A stretch of 64,000 nucleotides of DNA, taken from positions 12,758,501-12,822,500 of the forward strand of contig CM051517.1 in assembly GCA_028015205.1 (NCBI GenBank), given 5' to 3'. The translations under genes and the position numbers were made by a program. The notes below the pieces were generated by a model. The model made no database searches, was not told where the DNA came from, and worked only from the letters and a program-made list of their open reading frames with translations. The stretch comes from Mytilisepta virgata (Eukaryota; Mollusca; Bivalvia; Mytilida; Mytilidae). Shown in pieces: positions 1 to 12,800 of the stretch (position 1 is the first letter of the stretch; the number at the start of each line of letters is the position of its first letter).

Positions 1-617
1 AGGAATTAGAGAAATTCCCATAATTTATAACTTTCGAACGCTAGCAAAATCTTTATAATTCACAAATAAATTGTGCTGTTAATTGACACTACAGAACGAG
101 AAATATAACGCATTTTGGTAATACTATATGCATGTACTGTAAACTACAGGAATCAGGGAAATCATTATATTTTAATTTATAAACGAGAGAACTATAAAAA
201 TGTATATAATTTACAAATTTTAAAATGACAGAAGAATTAAATAATTGAATTAATATTTTAATTTTTTGTAAATACAGACATTTTCTTGCACAAACCATCA
301 CGTAATGTTTGATTTATTATCTGCAAACCACCCCGAATTCCTATTCCTTATTTGACTTCAGGCAAAAAATGATTTTATTTGAAAATGAAAGTATTAGTAC
401 ATGTGCAAGTTTGTAGTTGAATGTGAAGTATATTACAGCTAGAAAGAATTATGTTGTACAACAAAAAGGAGGAAAAATGTAGTACAAATGTACCCTGGTT
501 GGAGGGGATAGAGGTTATATGAGAATTATTTCAGATGTAAATAAATTCTTTCGTCTAATACAGAATGTATATTTTTCAATTTGTCTAGTGTCAGCCAGGC
601 ATCGTAAAAAGTCCTTT
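1..617. other. Intergenic, nothing recognised
   Basis: AT-rich sequence with short open stretches only. I see no splice-bounded coding segment, RNA gene or repeat boundary before the element that starts near 618. Confidence 0.5.
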
Positions 618-1330
618 TAGTCCCCTACCGGCAACGCCGAAGGGGACTATATAGGTTTCCACTCCGTCATTCCGCCAATCTGTTAGTCTGTGAGCTGATA
701 ATGATGAGTTACAGATCCAGTTTGAGTTTCATGCTGAACGGATTATTGTTGTGAGAGTTATTGCCCTTGGAAATAGGAATTATATCAAACTTCTCAAAAA
801 GCGATTCACCAACTGATTTTATTTCTGGTATATGAGTTTATAATGATGAGTTACAAATCAGGCTGAAAAGATAATTATTGTGAGAGTTATTGCCCTTGGA
901 AATAGGAATTATTGTCAAAATAATAGTTTTCCGGACATTCTTCAGAAACCTTTTAACCAACTGATCTTTTTTTTTGGTATATGAGTTTATAATAATGAGT
1001 TACAGATCAAGTTTGGGTTTCATGCTGATCTGATAATCTTTATTGTGAGAGTTATTGCCCTTGGAAATGGGAATCATTGCTAAAATAATTATTTTTGCGG
1101 ACTTTCTTCGCAAACACTTTTAGCAAATGTTCTTATTTTTAGTATGTAGGCTCAAAATGATGACCTACAGATCAAGTTTGAGTTTAATGCTGATCGGGTA
1201 ATTATTGTGTACTCCTTGCAAACATATTTTTAGGATGTTTATGAATTACTCTGTTCATACGTCTGCGTCCGACTCACATTGTCAAGGAGCATTTGGTGTG
1301 TTTTCTCAAAGCTCAAGCCGGTAGGGGACA
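618..1330 (+). mobile_element. Family B: 0.7 kb element with TIRs and internal tandem repeats
   Basis: The left edge reads TTTTAGTCCCCTACCGGC and is followed by a palindrome (ACGCCGAAGGGGAC). The right edge reads GCCGGTAGGGGACA at 1317-1330, an inverted copy of the left end. Between them a unit containing 'AATGATGAGTTACAGATC' and 'GAGAGTTATTGCCCTTGG' recurs near 703, 845, 994 and 1159, so the spacing is about 142-165 bases. There is no coding capacity. The layout fits a non-autonomous DNA element. Assignment to the Helentron/pearl type is inference from the terminal palindrome plus the tandem core. Confidence 0.7.
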
Positions 1331-1690
1331 TTGTATTGCTCAGCATTATATCATTTTGTTACTTGGTATAAATGATACTCTCAGGTGTGTAGCTTCACTA
1401 GCAAGATATGGTGTATGTGACTAAAAAACTTGCATTTATAAAATATTTTACAACTTATTTGGTACTTTTAATTAGTAAGCAACTACCAAACTGAAATATG
1501 CGAGACAAAAGATGCCTATGTATATATATTACTAGCTCAGCTGCTTATATTAATACAGTTATAAAACATTATAGGACAGCGCGACATTCAAATTTATAAG
1601 TTAGACAAAATAAATGACTTTCTGTAAGTATGGGGTACATGTATACTCTTCATTCTCGTAGAAACTGTCAAAAATTGTCTGGAGATATAA
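1331..1690. other. Spacer, nothing recognised
   Basis: AT-rich spacer between element B and the palindromic ATAAGATATC array. I see no gene or repeat here. Confidence 0.4.
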
Positions 1691-1840
1691 TTTATAAGAT
1701 ATCTCATATAATTTTCTTTATAAGATATCTTATAAATTATATGAGATATCTTATAAACTATATGAGATTTCTTATAAAGTATATAAGATATCTTATATAA
1801 AAATATTTATAAGATATCACATATAATTTTCTTTATAAAG
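1691..1840. repeat. Left ATAAGATATCTTAT palindrome array
   Basis: Degenerate tandem and inverted copies of TATAAGATATCTTATA and TATATGAGATATC. Each unit is itself a palindrome. The same array recurs at 3567-3709, on the other side of the reverse transcriptase remnant. Confidence 0.75.
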
Positions 1841-1938
1841 AGGACAAATATACGGAGCAATAAAAAAAACATAATTAATTAGACAAAATCCGGGAAGACA
1901 AATGAAGAACGACAAGCACAACAAATAAACACTGAAAA

Positions 1939-3480
1939 CTAAAAAAAAAAAAACGATGAACAACACGAACTCCTATAAAAACCAGGAGTGAACTCAGGTG
2001 TTCCGGAAGGGTAAGCAGTTCCTGCTCCGTATACGTGAAGTTCAACAAAGTCAATCAAGTGGTAGTCACAAATCAGTGGAGGTACATGAAATGTTACGAC
2101 CAGTGGGAACAGTTCCAACATCATCTTAGATATTGAAACACTGTAACGGTCAATCAATTCATGATGACTGTAAAATTTCCTAAGTGATGACACCAACTTA
2201 TCTCTGATAAACCCCTGGTTAAGAAGCTTTTGTGACAGCAGTAATCCTCTTTGTCGAAAGTCATTGTAACTCACGCATGCCCTTGAATATCGGATAAGCT
2301 GAGAAACGTAGGCGATGCTGGTTTATTGCTACTCAAGAATGGAAAGTTAACAATAGGAAAATCGAAGTCATCACGTTTATCATAAACTTTTGTCTTCAGA
2401 TGACCCTCATTGTCTGTTTTGAGAAACAAATCCAAATATGAAGCGGACTTTGTTGTATCTGTAGTATCCTAAATTTCAAGTTCTCTGGGGTAGATGAGAT
2501 GCAGAAAGTCATGGAATTTATCGTTATCTAACGACAGTACGTCATCTATATAACGAAAAGTGGTATTAAAGGATCGGGCTAGTTTCTTTTTTGTTTTCAC
2601 GTAGAAGCCCTTGAATGAAGTCTGCTTCATATGAGTACAGAAACAGATCGGCAAGGAGAGGAGCACAGTTGGTTCCCATTGGAATGCCGATTGTTTGTTG
2701 AAAAATTCGACCGCCAAATTCAACAAATATGTTGTCTATGAGAAAATCTAACATCTTTGTAATTTCATCTTCAGAATACTTTTTGTCAGAATCAGAATGG
2801 TTCTTAACGAAATAAGCCTATTCTCTACCTAAAACTAAACATTTGTACCTGCGTGTGCCATTTTTCTTGAAAAAACATTGATGAACTAGTTGCTTCAATC
2901 GATATTTTAATTGAGAATGTGATATGGTAGTATAGAGTGTAGAGAAGTCGAATGTTTTTATACTGTTGCATGTAGCCAAAGATTTTGATTTTAGATATTG
3001 TAGTAATTTTTTTTAGTTTTTAAGAATCCACATCTTATTGACGCCACTGGTGGAATATGATGTTTCACAGAAATTATGAAAGCCCTCTTTTATACATGTC
3101 AATATGAGTGTTAACATCTTTGAAAGAGGTTTCGTAGAGCATTTAGCTGACCCAGCAATGTACCTTTGTTTAAACGGATTCTTATGTAGTTTAGGAATCC
3201 AATAAAGAGCAGGAAGGTCCATTTCTTCACCCTTTGTAGAAATGATAAAGGAATCAATAACGGTCTGGTGGTTATCAAGGACTTCCTGCTTAGTGAGTGT
3301 GGTCGATGTATAAGTTGATTTATCTGCAGTGTTATCTATTCCCAACTCGTTTTTAAGACACTCAAAATAGTTCTTGCAGACAAAAAACTATGTTGTTAGG
3401 GGCTTTGTCCGCTAGGACAATTATATATTTGTTATGGAGGCGAGTCAGTGTTTCAACAACCTTAGGGTCTCTAAGATGGA
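1939..3480 (-). pseudogene. Decayed reverse transcriptase (Penelope-like or related retroelement)
   Basis: Read on the minus strand, the segments follow one another in the order of one protein. They start near 3480 and go through ALYWIPKLHKNPFKQRYIAG (about 3150-3230), then motif A FDFSTLYTTI (about 2930-2965), motif B GIPMGTNCAPLLAD (about 2650-2690), motif C FRYIDDVLSL with its catalytic DD pair (about 2530-2560), and the C-terminal part RGLLLSQKLLNQGF (about 2220). The reading frame shifts between motif B and motif C, and stop codons interrupt the stretch near 2820 and the N-terminal part, so it is dead. No endonuclease domain is visible. The LHKNP segment and 'GTNCAPLLAD' recall an abundant invertebrate RT family that I place near Penelope-like elements, but other RT clades are possible. 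It lies exactly between two ATAAGATATC arrays. Confidence 0.75.
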
Positions 3481-3566
3481 TGTAGCTTTAGTGCTCATAG
3501 ATCCTTGGAGGCTTTTAATTCGGACCTGTATCTTTGACCTAATAGCCTTCACCCACTCTGAAAGTG

Positions 3567-3709
3567 TAAGATATCTTATAAACTTTATAAGATATCTTAT
3601 AAAAACTAGATTATATAAGATGTTTTATATATTATATGAGATATCTTATATATTATATGAGTATCTTATATATTATATGAGTATCTTATATATTATATGA
3701 GATATCTTG
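3567..3709. repeat. Right ATAAGATATCTTAT palindrome array
   Basis: Starts TAAGATATCTTATA and ends in four near-identical copies of TATATTATATGAGTATCT. It is the same unit type as 1691-1840, and together the two arrays bracket the reverse transcriptase remnant. Confidence 0.75.
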
Positions 3710-5161
3710 AAGTTAGAATAAATAGTAAAACGGCTTGCCATAATATATGGATTTTCTGAAAAAATAAGAATGAAAATAAAGCAAAGTATCTTTTCCTTAA
3801 ATCAACACCAACTAAATATCCTGTATTTTTAGTTGATAACTTCATGACAAAATTTCTTTGTTTTAATATTTCCCATTGGAAAGTACTGTCTTCTCTATAC
3901 TAGTGATGTATCGGTACTTCATTACATTATTGTTAATTCTTTTTTGTCTTTGTTTTTTCTGTTTATTTACTAATTTTTATTATTTATTTTATAAATGAAT
4001 TATTGTTTTATCTATTCTCTTTGGCTCGAAAGTTGGAGTGGAATTTACGGCCCTGATTGTGTGAAAAAAAAATCATTATTGTTATATGTAGACATGCCCC
4101 TGTGGACCTAATTTGGAAAATAAAATATCTTATCTTATATGTATGTCCGTAGACATTTTTGGTTACTTTTTGAATTAATTTTTGTATATTTATTTTTTTC
4201 TACCGAATGTGATTCATTATCATGCTAATATTGGCTTTCTATTTGTTTAGCTTTTATCAGCGCTGAAGAAATAGACTTTACAACTCGAAATGTGTATTAC
4301 GTGCATAGACTGGCCGTTGCGTGTCATCGCCTTTTTCATACGGTAACAAATTTAATTTAATGTATATCATGCCAACAACTGTAGATGCTGTGAATTCAGA
4401 GTCTGGAGTAATTACTGGTCGCTGCTGGTTTTTACCAGTATCACAGTAATCCACAAGGAGTATCATCCCTTCAATAGTCAATATAGTTTGGCATTGATAT
4501 TCACAAGACACTTAATTCATGTGTTAAAAAAAATCACTCGATAAGTTTTCTGTTAATCAAACACTTTTTATCGGTTTTCCAAGGTTTTGGTCACGGCCTG
4601 GCTTACGTGTTGAATGTCAAACATGGATAAATTAAGCGCTTTAATTATAGGCATTTTTTTATATACATGATGATCCCTCAAATCAAATCAAATACAATTT
4701 ATTTAAAGTATATAAAATAGCATACATTATACAGTAAAACACAAGGTCTTTAGAGCTTTTAAAACCTACATACAAAAAGATATAAACATAACAAATAACA
4801 TGAGACAGACATGCAAGAAACACAAAAATAAATTTTTTATCAACACATGCAATTAACAGGCAAAGCAAATGAAGCAGAAATTGAACCAAAAAGAAAAAAA
4901 AAGCAGACCAAAAAATAACATTTATAGCAGTAGCACTAGTTTGTAATAAGGGAATATATTAATAAATCTCATATTGTTCTAAAAAATATACTGTAGAATA
5001 TTAAAATAATTAAGTACGAAAGCACTTGTATAGGACACAAGTTAAATATAAAAACAATTAAACTATATACATTATATGTAGAGGGAAACTGATCAGGAGT
5101 CCATGTGTCAATGACACGCGTTAAATCCCTGACCACATCCCTAGAACAAAGGAAATTTCAG
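3710..5161. other. Intergenic, possible LINE 3' tail near 4088-4140
   Basis: Mostly AT-rich with no supported gene. 'GGACCTAATTTGGAAAATAAAATATCTTATCTTAT' style sequence near 4108-4140 looks like the A-rich, slippage-prone 3' end of a LINE, but no LINE coding sequence adjoins it. I see nothing else. Confidence 0.35.
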
Positions 5162-5455
5162 TTAAAATGATTTATCACCATAAGCATAAATATAAATATA
5201 AAATATAAAAAGAAGTCTACAATTAAAGACTAAGCAAGTCACGCATAACCAACTAGAAAAGAAAAAATATATATGTTTACTTGTCAGGCACGCGGCTCCA
5301 AAACACAGTGGAAGACATACTCTAATTTGAACAAAAAGAATAAGTAGATCCCTGATCACCCCCTCCCACTTATCAAGTCCCTTAAACTTGTTTAGAGTAG
5401 CATCGCCCTTTATATCATTTGGAAGGTCATTCCACATTTTTGAAGCAGCTAGCAT
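5162..5455 (-). pseudogene. Possible C-terminal fragment of a LINE reverse transcriptase
   Basis: The minus-strand peptide opens with AASKMWNDLPNDIKGDATLN (about 5395-5452). This is the pattern 'A..LWNSLP..I......L..FK' that typically ends non-LTR retrotransposon proteins. Only about 25 residues match. The rest is low-complexity AT-rich translation and there is no RT core nearby. A chance match or a different host fragment cannot be excluded. Confidence 0.35.
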
Positions 5456-7334
5456 ACCTCACAGAATGTAAGCCATACCTAGTTGTTTTCGCCCTTGGAA
5501 CATCAGTATCTGCACACATGATACATGTACTCCGACATTTGCTGTTTCAATAGAAAGGCATAATATAATTCGTGTTCTGACAGCATAAGAAATGAAAAAC
5601 TCTCAATACTTGCTCACAGTGACACCAGATACACCGAGATTTCCTATATAGATATTTGTGTCTGTCGATGGCAAATTTGGCAATATATTTAACGAAATAT
5701 CTTTTCAAATCTTCTAAGCTCGGGCCAGAGTGGGACAATGTCTGTATATGATTTAGTTATATAAATTAAAATTTAAAAAAAATATATTTATTTAATTAAT
5801 TATTGTTTTATGAGTTACGTTCAGCCGTTACAATATACAAGATGTGAAAGGAAGACTGAGTGTGGAAGGGATGCACATCATCGGCCGTTCAATAACTGGG
5901 CAACCATTTGATTATTGCGGGGGGGGGGGGGGGGGGTATAGAGAAGTAACGTTAGGATAAAAAAGTCAAAAGGGAGGATAGACTCGTATAGATCAAAATT
6001 TTTAAAAAATAAATAAGCCTTTTCTTATTTATAAAAGGTCTCGAAAAGGTTCGTGTGGGTGTTCTAACTTGACACTTCGAAATTAAATTCCTGTGCAACT
6101 AACGTTAAGTATGCAAGTAAAGTTTCGTGTATATACAGATAAAAAACTCTGTAGGCTCTTTCATCAATTAAGTTAATATCACTTCTTGCCTCGCATAAAA
6201 AACCAAACAGGTGCTCCGTTATAAAATTGCAAGGCCCTGTCCACTGGCCGGAATATTCCTGAACAGTCCGTCTTCGAGAAAAGTTTGAAGTAGGGGAAGT
6301 AACAACCGTTTTCTGTTGACACTGCCATGACTGCACTGGAAACTGGAGAGAAATGCTGTTAAAAGAAAATTCTTTATTTTAAATAATTTCATTGGTTTTA
6401 AATATCAAGAATGACATCTTCCAGTAGGATATTAGTTTATGTTCAACGAAATGGAACTGACAGCAAACCGTTTCTTGCCAGATTCACACAGGTTTAGAAA
6501 AAATAACCAGTGCAGTAGATCTACTGTCGAGTGTTGTAGTCCAGTCAATCTAGCATAAATTTGACCCTAACCTTAAAGTAATTGCAAAAGAAGATTTTTA
6601 AGACCTAGATTTCGTAATTCATTAGTTGACCATTTATTAAATTTTTCAACATGTCAAGGTAAAGAATCTCAAATTTAATAAAAATGATTAAGCACATATT
6701 CTTCTTTTTGTGGTTTAAAGTTTCTTTAAATAAGGTAGATGCTGAACAAATATAATTTACAGATATAAACAATACCAAATTTTCACATTATTTTTTCAAA
6801 ATGATCACAAAGCCACAAATTTGCAATTTCTTTAATGAAAAATGTGCAAAAAAAATTAAAAATACCAATAACACTTCGGTTTTGTACATTTCATGAGCAG
6901 AAGATTATATAATATAGTCAAATACGAATTTATAACCCCATCAAAGTATCATACTTTACATGAATTTTAAAAAAAAATCAACCAAAAACATAAAAAAAGA
7001 CTAATTTTTGCAGAGTTATCTCCCCTTTCCAATGTTAATTTCCATAGGAAATTAAAAATGCTGATTTTGAATTTTCCTCAAGTTAGATTTTATAGGACTT
7101 TTTTCTGTGTATATTTGGGGCTTAATGCTATAGATTAGAACTAAAACATTTTCTGTTGCAATTAGTTTGAGGTTAAAACTTAGTTTGACTGGACTATTGT
7201 GCTATTTAGACTGTTACATAGTGCATTTTCTACTTTTACATCTAATATGTATTTGCCATGGCCAAAAGGCGAGCACTGCAATAAATAAATTTATTCTAAT
7301 CTAATGAAAGTTATAGAACCGCAACAGTTTTATA
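5456..7334. other. Intergenic; G18 run and a GC-richer patch
   Basis: Contains an uninterrupted run of 18 G at 5919-5936. A less AT-rich patch follows at about 6060-6345, where two minus-strand frames stay open for up to about 90 codons, but no good donor site bounds them and I recognise no protein. An AATAAATAAATTTATTCTAATC tail near 7285 resembles a LINE 3' end. No gene is called. Confidence 0.4.
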
Positions 7335-7430
7335 ACCTTGCTAGAGAACTCCTTTAGCTCATTTTATAGAGCAGTTGACTACTGTGTTGAATCCCTGGTT
7401 CAAGCCTGGGTTTGTGGCAGGGATGTTAAA
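7335..7430 (+). repeat. Family K SINE-like copy with tRNA-type promoter boxes
   Basis: 'ACTCCTTTAGCTCA...TAGAGC' resembles a tRNA A box. 'CTGGTTCAAGCCTGGG', some 40 bases later, matches the B-box pattern GGTTCRANNCC. The head ACTCCTTTAGCTYA is shared with the copies at 8430-8562 (minus) and 50841-50970. The acceptor stem does not fold, so this is not a working tRNA. Confidence 0.45.
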
Positions 7431-8429
7431 TCAAGCTATACTAGTATATTGCCAAACAAAAAGTCAACAGTTGTAAAAAAGGCTACAGTCTGTATTTAGC
7501 TTTTTCTGCAAAACAGATTTTTCATAATTTGGTTACAGAACCTCGATAAATTTGAATTGTCTTGTCACTTGACTTCCATTTGCAATTAGCCAGGTCATAT
7601 CATAAAAACAACTGACACTAACATAATTCAATTTTACATTCTGAATATTTAGCGTAATTTCTAAATGTTTATTTCTTTTAGATATTTCACGTAAATTCAA
7701 CAGAGCTTGAAAACTGAAATAATTATAAATTCTATATATTAAGTTGTAAAATATACAGCATAAGTTTTCGTTGAAACAATCATTCATATATGGTTATATA
7801 TATATATTGTTAAAGCCAAGGTAAACAATTTTCTTACCAGTATTAATTGCAGATCATCTGCTTTGTCCTAGATCAAAGATGTGAAACCCAAGTTAAACTG
7901 AACAAATAATCATTATCTCCCTGCATTTATAACTAGGACTAAAGTATACACTGTACTTATGTGACATGCCAACTTCATGAAATTTTCAGGTTAAGTTTTA
8001 TAATTTATGACACACATAGATAAAACAGATTTAATTCTTTGTTAAAAATTAAGAAGTTCCTTTTTCAAAGTTGACTACTTTTAATAATTGCATATTTTTT
8101 AAGAGACAATGCATTTTTTACTAATGTATTATGCAGTAGCAAGAAGTAATATGTTATCAGAAAGTTTGCTAAAAACTTAGCCTTACTTTTTAACTGACTG
8201 AGACAATACACGTTGAAATTACTAAGAAAATTTTAATTATATGGCAATATATTTCTTAAAAGTGGCCTAAGAAACTTTCACATAATATCTGTAAAAGATT
8301 TCCTACAGAAATTAACTTCAAAAAATTGTTCTCATAGAATAGGGGACACACAAAGTGCCTTTTCTGACAAGGGTGCTCCCACTGGCACTCTGCCCCTTTG
8401 ATATCCTAGCTTGAACACTGACTACTTAA
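7431..8429. other. Intergenic, nothing recognised
   Basis: AT-rich, with short open frames only. I found no splice-bounded coding segment that could serve as the missing NUDT17 first exon. Confidence 0.4.
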
Positions 8430-8562
8430 TAATAATAGAGCACGATTTTCCCTCCAAAATTCTTGGACACCTTTTGCAAAGCAGTCCACTACTTTACCAA
8501 CTAAGCTAAAGGAGTATTCCACTAGCTCAGCCTATGGAGGGTTGTTATAAACCTGTTATGGT
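8430..8562 (-). repeat. Family K SINE-like copy
   Basis: Read on the minus strand, AACAGGTTTATAACAACCC through 'CTCCTTTAGCTTAGTTGGTAAAG' to 'AAAATCGTGCTCTA' aligns end to end with 50841-50970. TAGCTTAGTTGG resembles a tRNA A box. This copy has lost a clear B box. Confidence 0.5.
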
Positions 8563-9702
8563 TTTAACTGTTAACCAAGGATATCCCATTACACTTTTTT
8601 AACTGTATTGTATAACTTTAACTGTATTATATAACTTTAACTGTAAACAAGGGAATCCCATTACACTTCTCACACAAGAGTCATTATCCTACAATAAAGA
8701 CATAATGACTTCAACCCACCTGCAAACTACTATCTGTAAAACCTCGGTTCATGGAATAGAATTTTGGAATTTTGAATGTCTAAACATTAGATTATTAAGA
8801 CAATTTACTGTTGGTTAATTAACCTTTATGAGGTGTCCAAGAAAATTTAATCACTGTCTGTCCATATTATTTTTTTAAAATGTCAACATAATTTTGTATT
8901 GGAAATTTCCTCTAGAAAAATAAATTCATTCAAAATATTGAAAATGGAAATTAAAAACTCAAAATTATAGGGGCAGACATATTTTAAAACTTGTAAAACA
9001 ACTATTAAATATATTTTTATTCACTTTGTGTACACTTGGTGTAGCCAAGGGATGCAGTATTAAGAAAATCTCACAATAATAGTTAATTCCCCTTTAAATT
9101 GAAAATTCCCTTTGACAAATGTTTTTTTTATCACTGGAAGACATGATTAAACAAGTGAACACAAAATAAATCTAAATCTGAAAATAAAAACAATGCAATG
9201 GTTTTCACTGTTTATCCTATTCAGATAATGCCAGGCTTAAAATATTCTGTGTTTGCTGTAGACAGACCAATACTAAGGCAGGTATGGTAGGTAGGTAGGC
9301 ATTTCTTTTGGGAAATAATAATGATGATTAAATTCATACACTATTTGAACAAAACTAATGATGTGACTTTTTGGAAGCGACTAAAATTCATGGTCTTAAA
9401 AGTGCTTGAAGGGAAAATTGTCACATTAAAACGTCCCAGTGATTACAAAAACAGAAAATTTTAATAGCACTTCAGATTCCAGTTTTTCTGTACCGAAATT
9501 GGAAATTAAAAAGAACTTGTCACTCTGGAAGTCAATAAAAATTTTTGGATTGGGATGATTTTGGAGATGCAGGTGGGCTAAAGTGAGGAAATCTTATTTT
9601 AATTTAGGCATTAATGTTTTATGTGGAAATTTGGTTTAAACGATAGATATTTGCTTTATATTAAATCAAATTTGATTAAAAATTAATTATTTCTATTTTT
9701 AG
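8563..9702. other. Upstream flank or first intron of NUDT17
   Basis: AT-rich, no recognisable coding segment. It ends in the acceptor TTCTATTTTTAG at 9691-9702, so it must be intronic at its right edge. Confidence 0.5.
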
Positions 9703-9825
9703 TGTATAATTGACTACTTTGAAAATGACAAGACAAAGTTAACCACTTATCTGTGTCCACTGCTGAACAACAATCAGTTGCTAATTACAGACCAGTCAGA
9801 TTCTATACCTGCTGTAAAAATTAAG
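9703..9825 (+). CDS. NUDT17: NUDT17 exon A
   Basis: 41 codons, phase 0 at both ends, acceptor TTTTTAG, donor AAG|GTAATG. It encodes [13 protein letters not shown] and so on to PAVKIK, the region before the Nudix fold. It is the first exon I can see; the acceptor shows that another lies upstream. Confidence 0.85.
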
Positions 9826-12800
9826 GTAATGAAAAGACATTTGTATTGTTCTTACGGTTGAAATAGTCGGATTCTATAATTGATATAAAAGTATAGGTAA
9901 TTTACAGTTCAAATTGTTGCATACCTTGTGTAACAAATGTGTAAATATTAATTTGATAATAGATCTGTCGGATTCTCATGTGTGAAAGTACGAATTAAAC
10001 TTTGTGGCTGGATTTATTATTTCAGTTTGTTAGTAGGTTTAAAACAGACCAACCCAGATTAATGTAAAATCAGAAATTAATACTATAATAGATACAAAGT
10101 TTCAGCACAACAAAGAAAATCATATCATAGACTACTAAGGGAATGATTCCCTCAGGGACTTACAGTCTACCAGCAGCAGTATTGCCTCAAAGGTAGTAAA
10201 ATGAACTTTGATATTTTTTGCATATGATGCTCTTCATCAGGTATGCTTGTGACCAAAACTTTTGAAAGCCAAAACATTGTGAGCAATACAACCAAATGGT
10301 ACTAAATAGTTTAGCCAAATTCCTGGTAAGGTCAACTTTGACTGATCGAATCGAATTTTCAAAATTTATCAATGTATTCCTTGTCAATTAAAGGACAGAG
10401 TTTAGCACTAAATATTTTTTAGAAAATTTTTTTTTATTATGATATAAGAATACACACCTTTACAGCATCCTTCATTTTGTCCAATAAGAAATCTGTCACC
10501 ATTAGAAGATAGCAGACTACCTGATGATATTAAACACAGAGGAATAGATGTAGGAGCAGCAGTCATATTGGAGTCCGGAGATGACAAAGTTTTGTTGACA
10601 CGAAGATCACTTCAACTTAGGACATTTCCAGGTGTTTGGGTTCCACCAGGTATTATTATAGTTATCCTGTATCTTATGCCAAAATACTAGTATTTTTATA
10701 CCCCCGTTATAGACAGGACATATTATGGTATCCCAATGTCTGTCCATCCATCTGTCCATCCATTCTTCTTTCAGCACTTCGTACCATAACTCAAAATTGT
10801 TTCAATCAATTCTCATGAAATTTTAACACAACATTACATGTAGGATTGACGGAAGAAAGCTCCCTTTTGATTTTGACGATTTTCAATTTTGTCATTCCAG
10901 AGTTATGGGACTTAGATTGTCATTTTTCACATGTTACCCACTAACTCCAGTACGCCTAGACTGATTTTCTTCAAACTTTAACACGTTATTACAAATGGTA
11001 GTCTGAGGGTCTTTATACCTTTGACAATTCTTATTTTTTGTCATTCCAGTGTTATGGAACTTAGTTTGTCCAAATATAAGCAATTTTTCACATGTCACGC
11101 ACTTCAGTAGGCCAGTACACCTTGACTGGTTTTTTCAAACTTCTACACATTCTTACAAATGGTGGTCTGAAGGTCTGTATACTTTTTGACAATTTTCACT
11201 TTTTTCATTCCAGAATTATGTGACTTAGATTGTCCACATACATGTATAAGCAATTTTTCACATGTTGTTCATTAACTTGAGTACACTTTACACAATGATA
11301 TTAGTTTATTGTTACAGTGTTATAATTTAGATACATTTTATTTGCTAAAAAAAAATCAGTAACTTCATAGCTGTTGCTGGGGACGGCTGTATCATGTGCA
11401 TAAGGCGCAGCAGTTTATTATGTGTATTTAATGAAAAATACTCCTTGTTGAGTGCATAGAAAGGTAGTTGGGCTTTACAATTTAATGTGAGATTACATTA
11501 AACACTGTTTGTGTTGTCCATGTATTGGAAAACATGGTGCATGTGTTTGATCTAAAGACATTCCACTTCTTTTTTGTATTTCTTGTATTTAGATGAGGGA
11601 AATTTAATTATGTTCACAGTCAGTTTGCTATAACAGTATTGTAGGAGTCATACAATCTTATCATATTCTTGGTTAGAAAAATAGAGAAAATTTAACAAGA
11701 ACAAAAACAACGTAGATTACTTTGTACAAACCATCCTTATTCATTTTAGTCATTAAAACTCATCCATGTCATCTTGGTCAAATCTTTTCATCTGTATTAA
11801 ATGTGGAAGTGAAAAAGATAAGGGATAAGTATTTATGATACATGTATAACTATTACGCAAACAGATAAAATTTTAGAAAACTGTATAAAGTTTTTGTTTA
11901 TATTAAGGAAAACTGTAGGGTTGGATACTGACTAAACAACACTAATCTGAATTTTTTTTTAAAGCCCTGCCACGAATGTGGCCTGGGCATATAGATTTAC
12001 CCTTGCCCGTACGTCCCAATTTCTCCATTTCTCAGAAACCTATAGTAATATATCAGTGATATTTCACCACTACAGCCCTCTTGTATAGCACAACACAGTT
12101 CAGCAACACTTGGGTCACTGTGACATACATTTCATGCTTCAGTGACATTGGTTAAGTTTTGCATTTAGGTTCATTTCTTTGGAACTTTGCATAGTTTATC
12201 AATGAAACTTCATCAGTGGATGTGGCTTGGGTAGTACTGAGCAGTCATATCATAATTGGGTCATTATGACCTACATTTTATGCTTGAGGGACTCTGGTTA
12301 AGTTTTACGTTTAGGTTCATTTCTTTGGAACTATGCATATTGCATCAATGAAACTTCATCAGTGGATGTGCCTTTGGTAGTACTGAGCAATCATACAATA
12401 TTTGGGTCATTATGACCTACATTTTATGCTTGTGCAACTGTGGTTTACTTTTGAGTTTAGGTTCATTTCTTTGGAACTAAGCATAGTGTATCAACAAAAC
12501 TTCATCAGTGGATGTGCCTTGGATAGTACTGAGCATTCATACATGATGACCTACATTTTAGCAATTTCTAGTTTATTTCTTACGTGTAAATTATAAGCTA
12601 TTTTGTATTTCACAGGAGGCCATATAGAGTTGAATGAAACAGTAAGTGTCAACTTGTTATGCTTACACATAACTAAATTATCATTCCTAATAATGATTGA
12701 ACAAGAGTGATGAAATATTATAAAGCCACTTTTGCCCAAAATATAGTGAATTTAAGAATTTGAAGTAATAAGTGTGCAGTTACTGCACATGTCTAAAGTC

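Noticed and set aside
6111..6176. Candidate NUDT17 first exon on the + strand (ATG, 21 codons ending FHQLS)
   Set aside because: Length and style suit the missing N-terminus, but no GT donor lies at a codon boundary near its end, while exon A requires phase 0. A stop follows at once. Not supported.
6064..6345. Minus-strand open frames of 50-90 codons after a possible acceptor
   Set aside because: Two overlapping frames are open, neither has a good donor or a recognisable domain, and nothing joins to them.
9391..9465. Short + strand frame starting ATGGTCTTAAAAGTG as NUDT17 start
   Set aside because: Only weak donors in the wrong phase (1, not 0).
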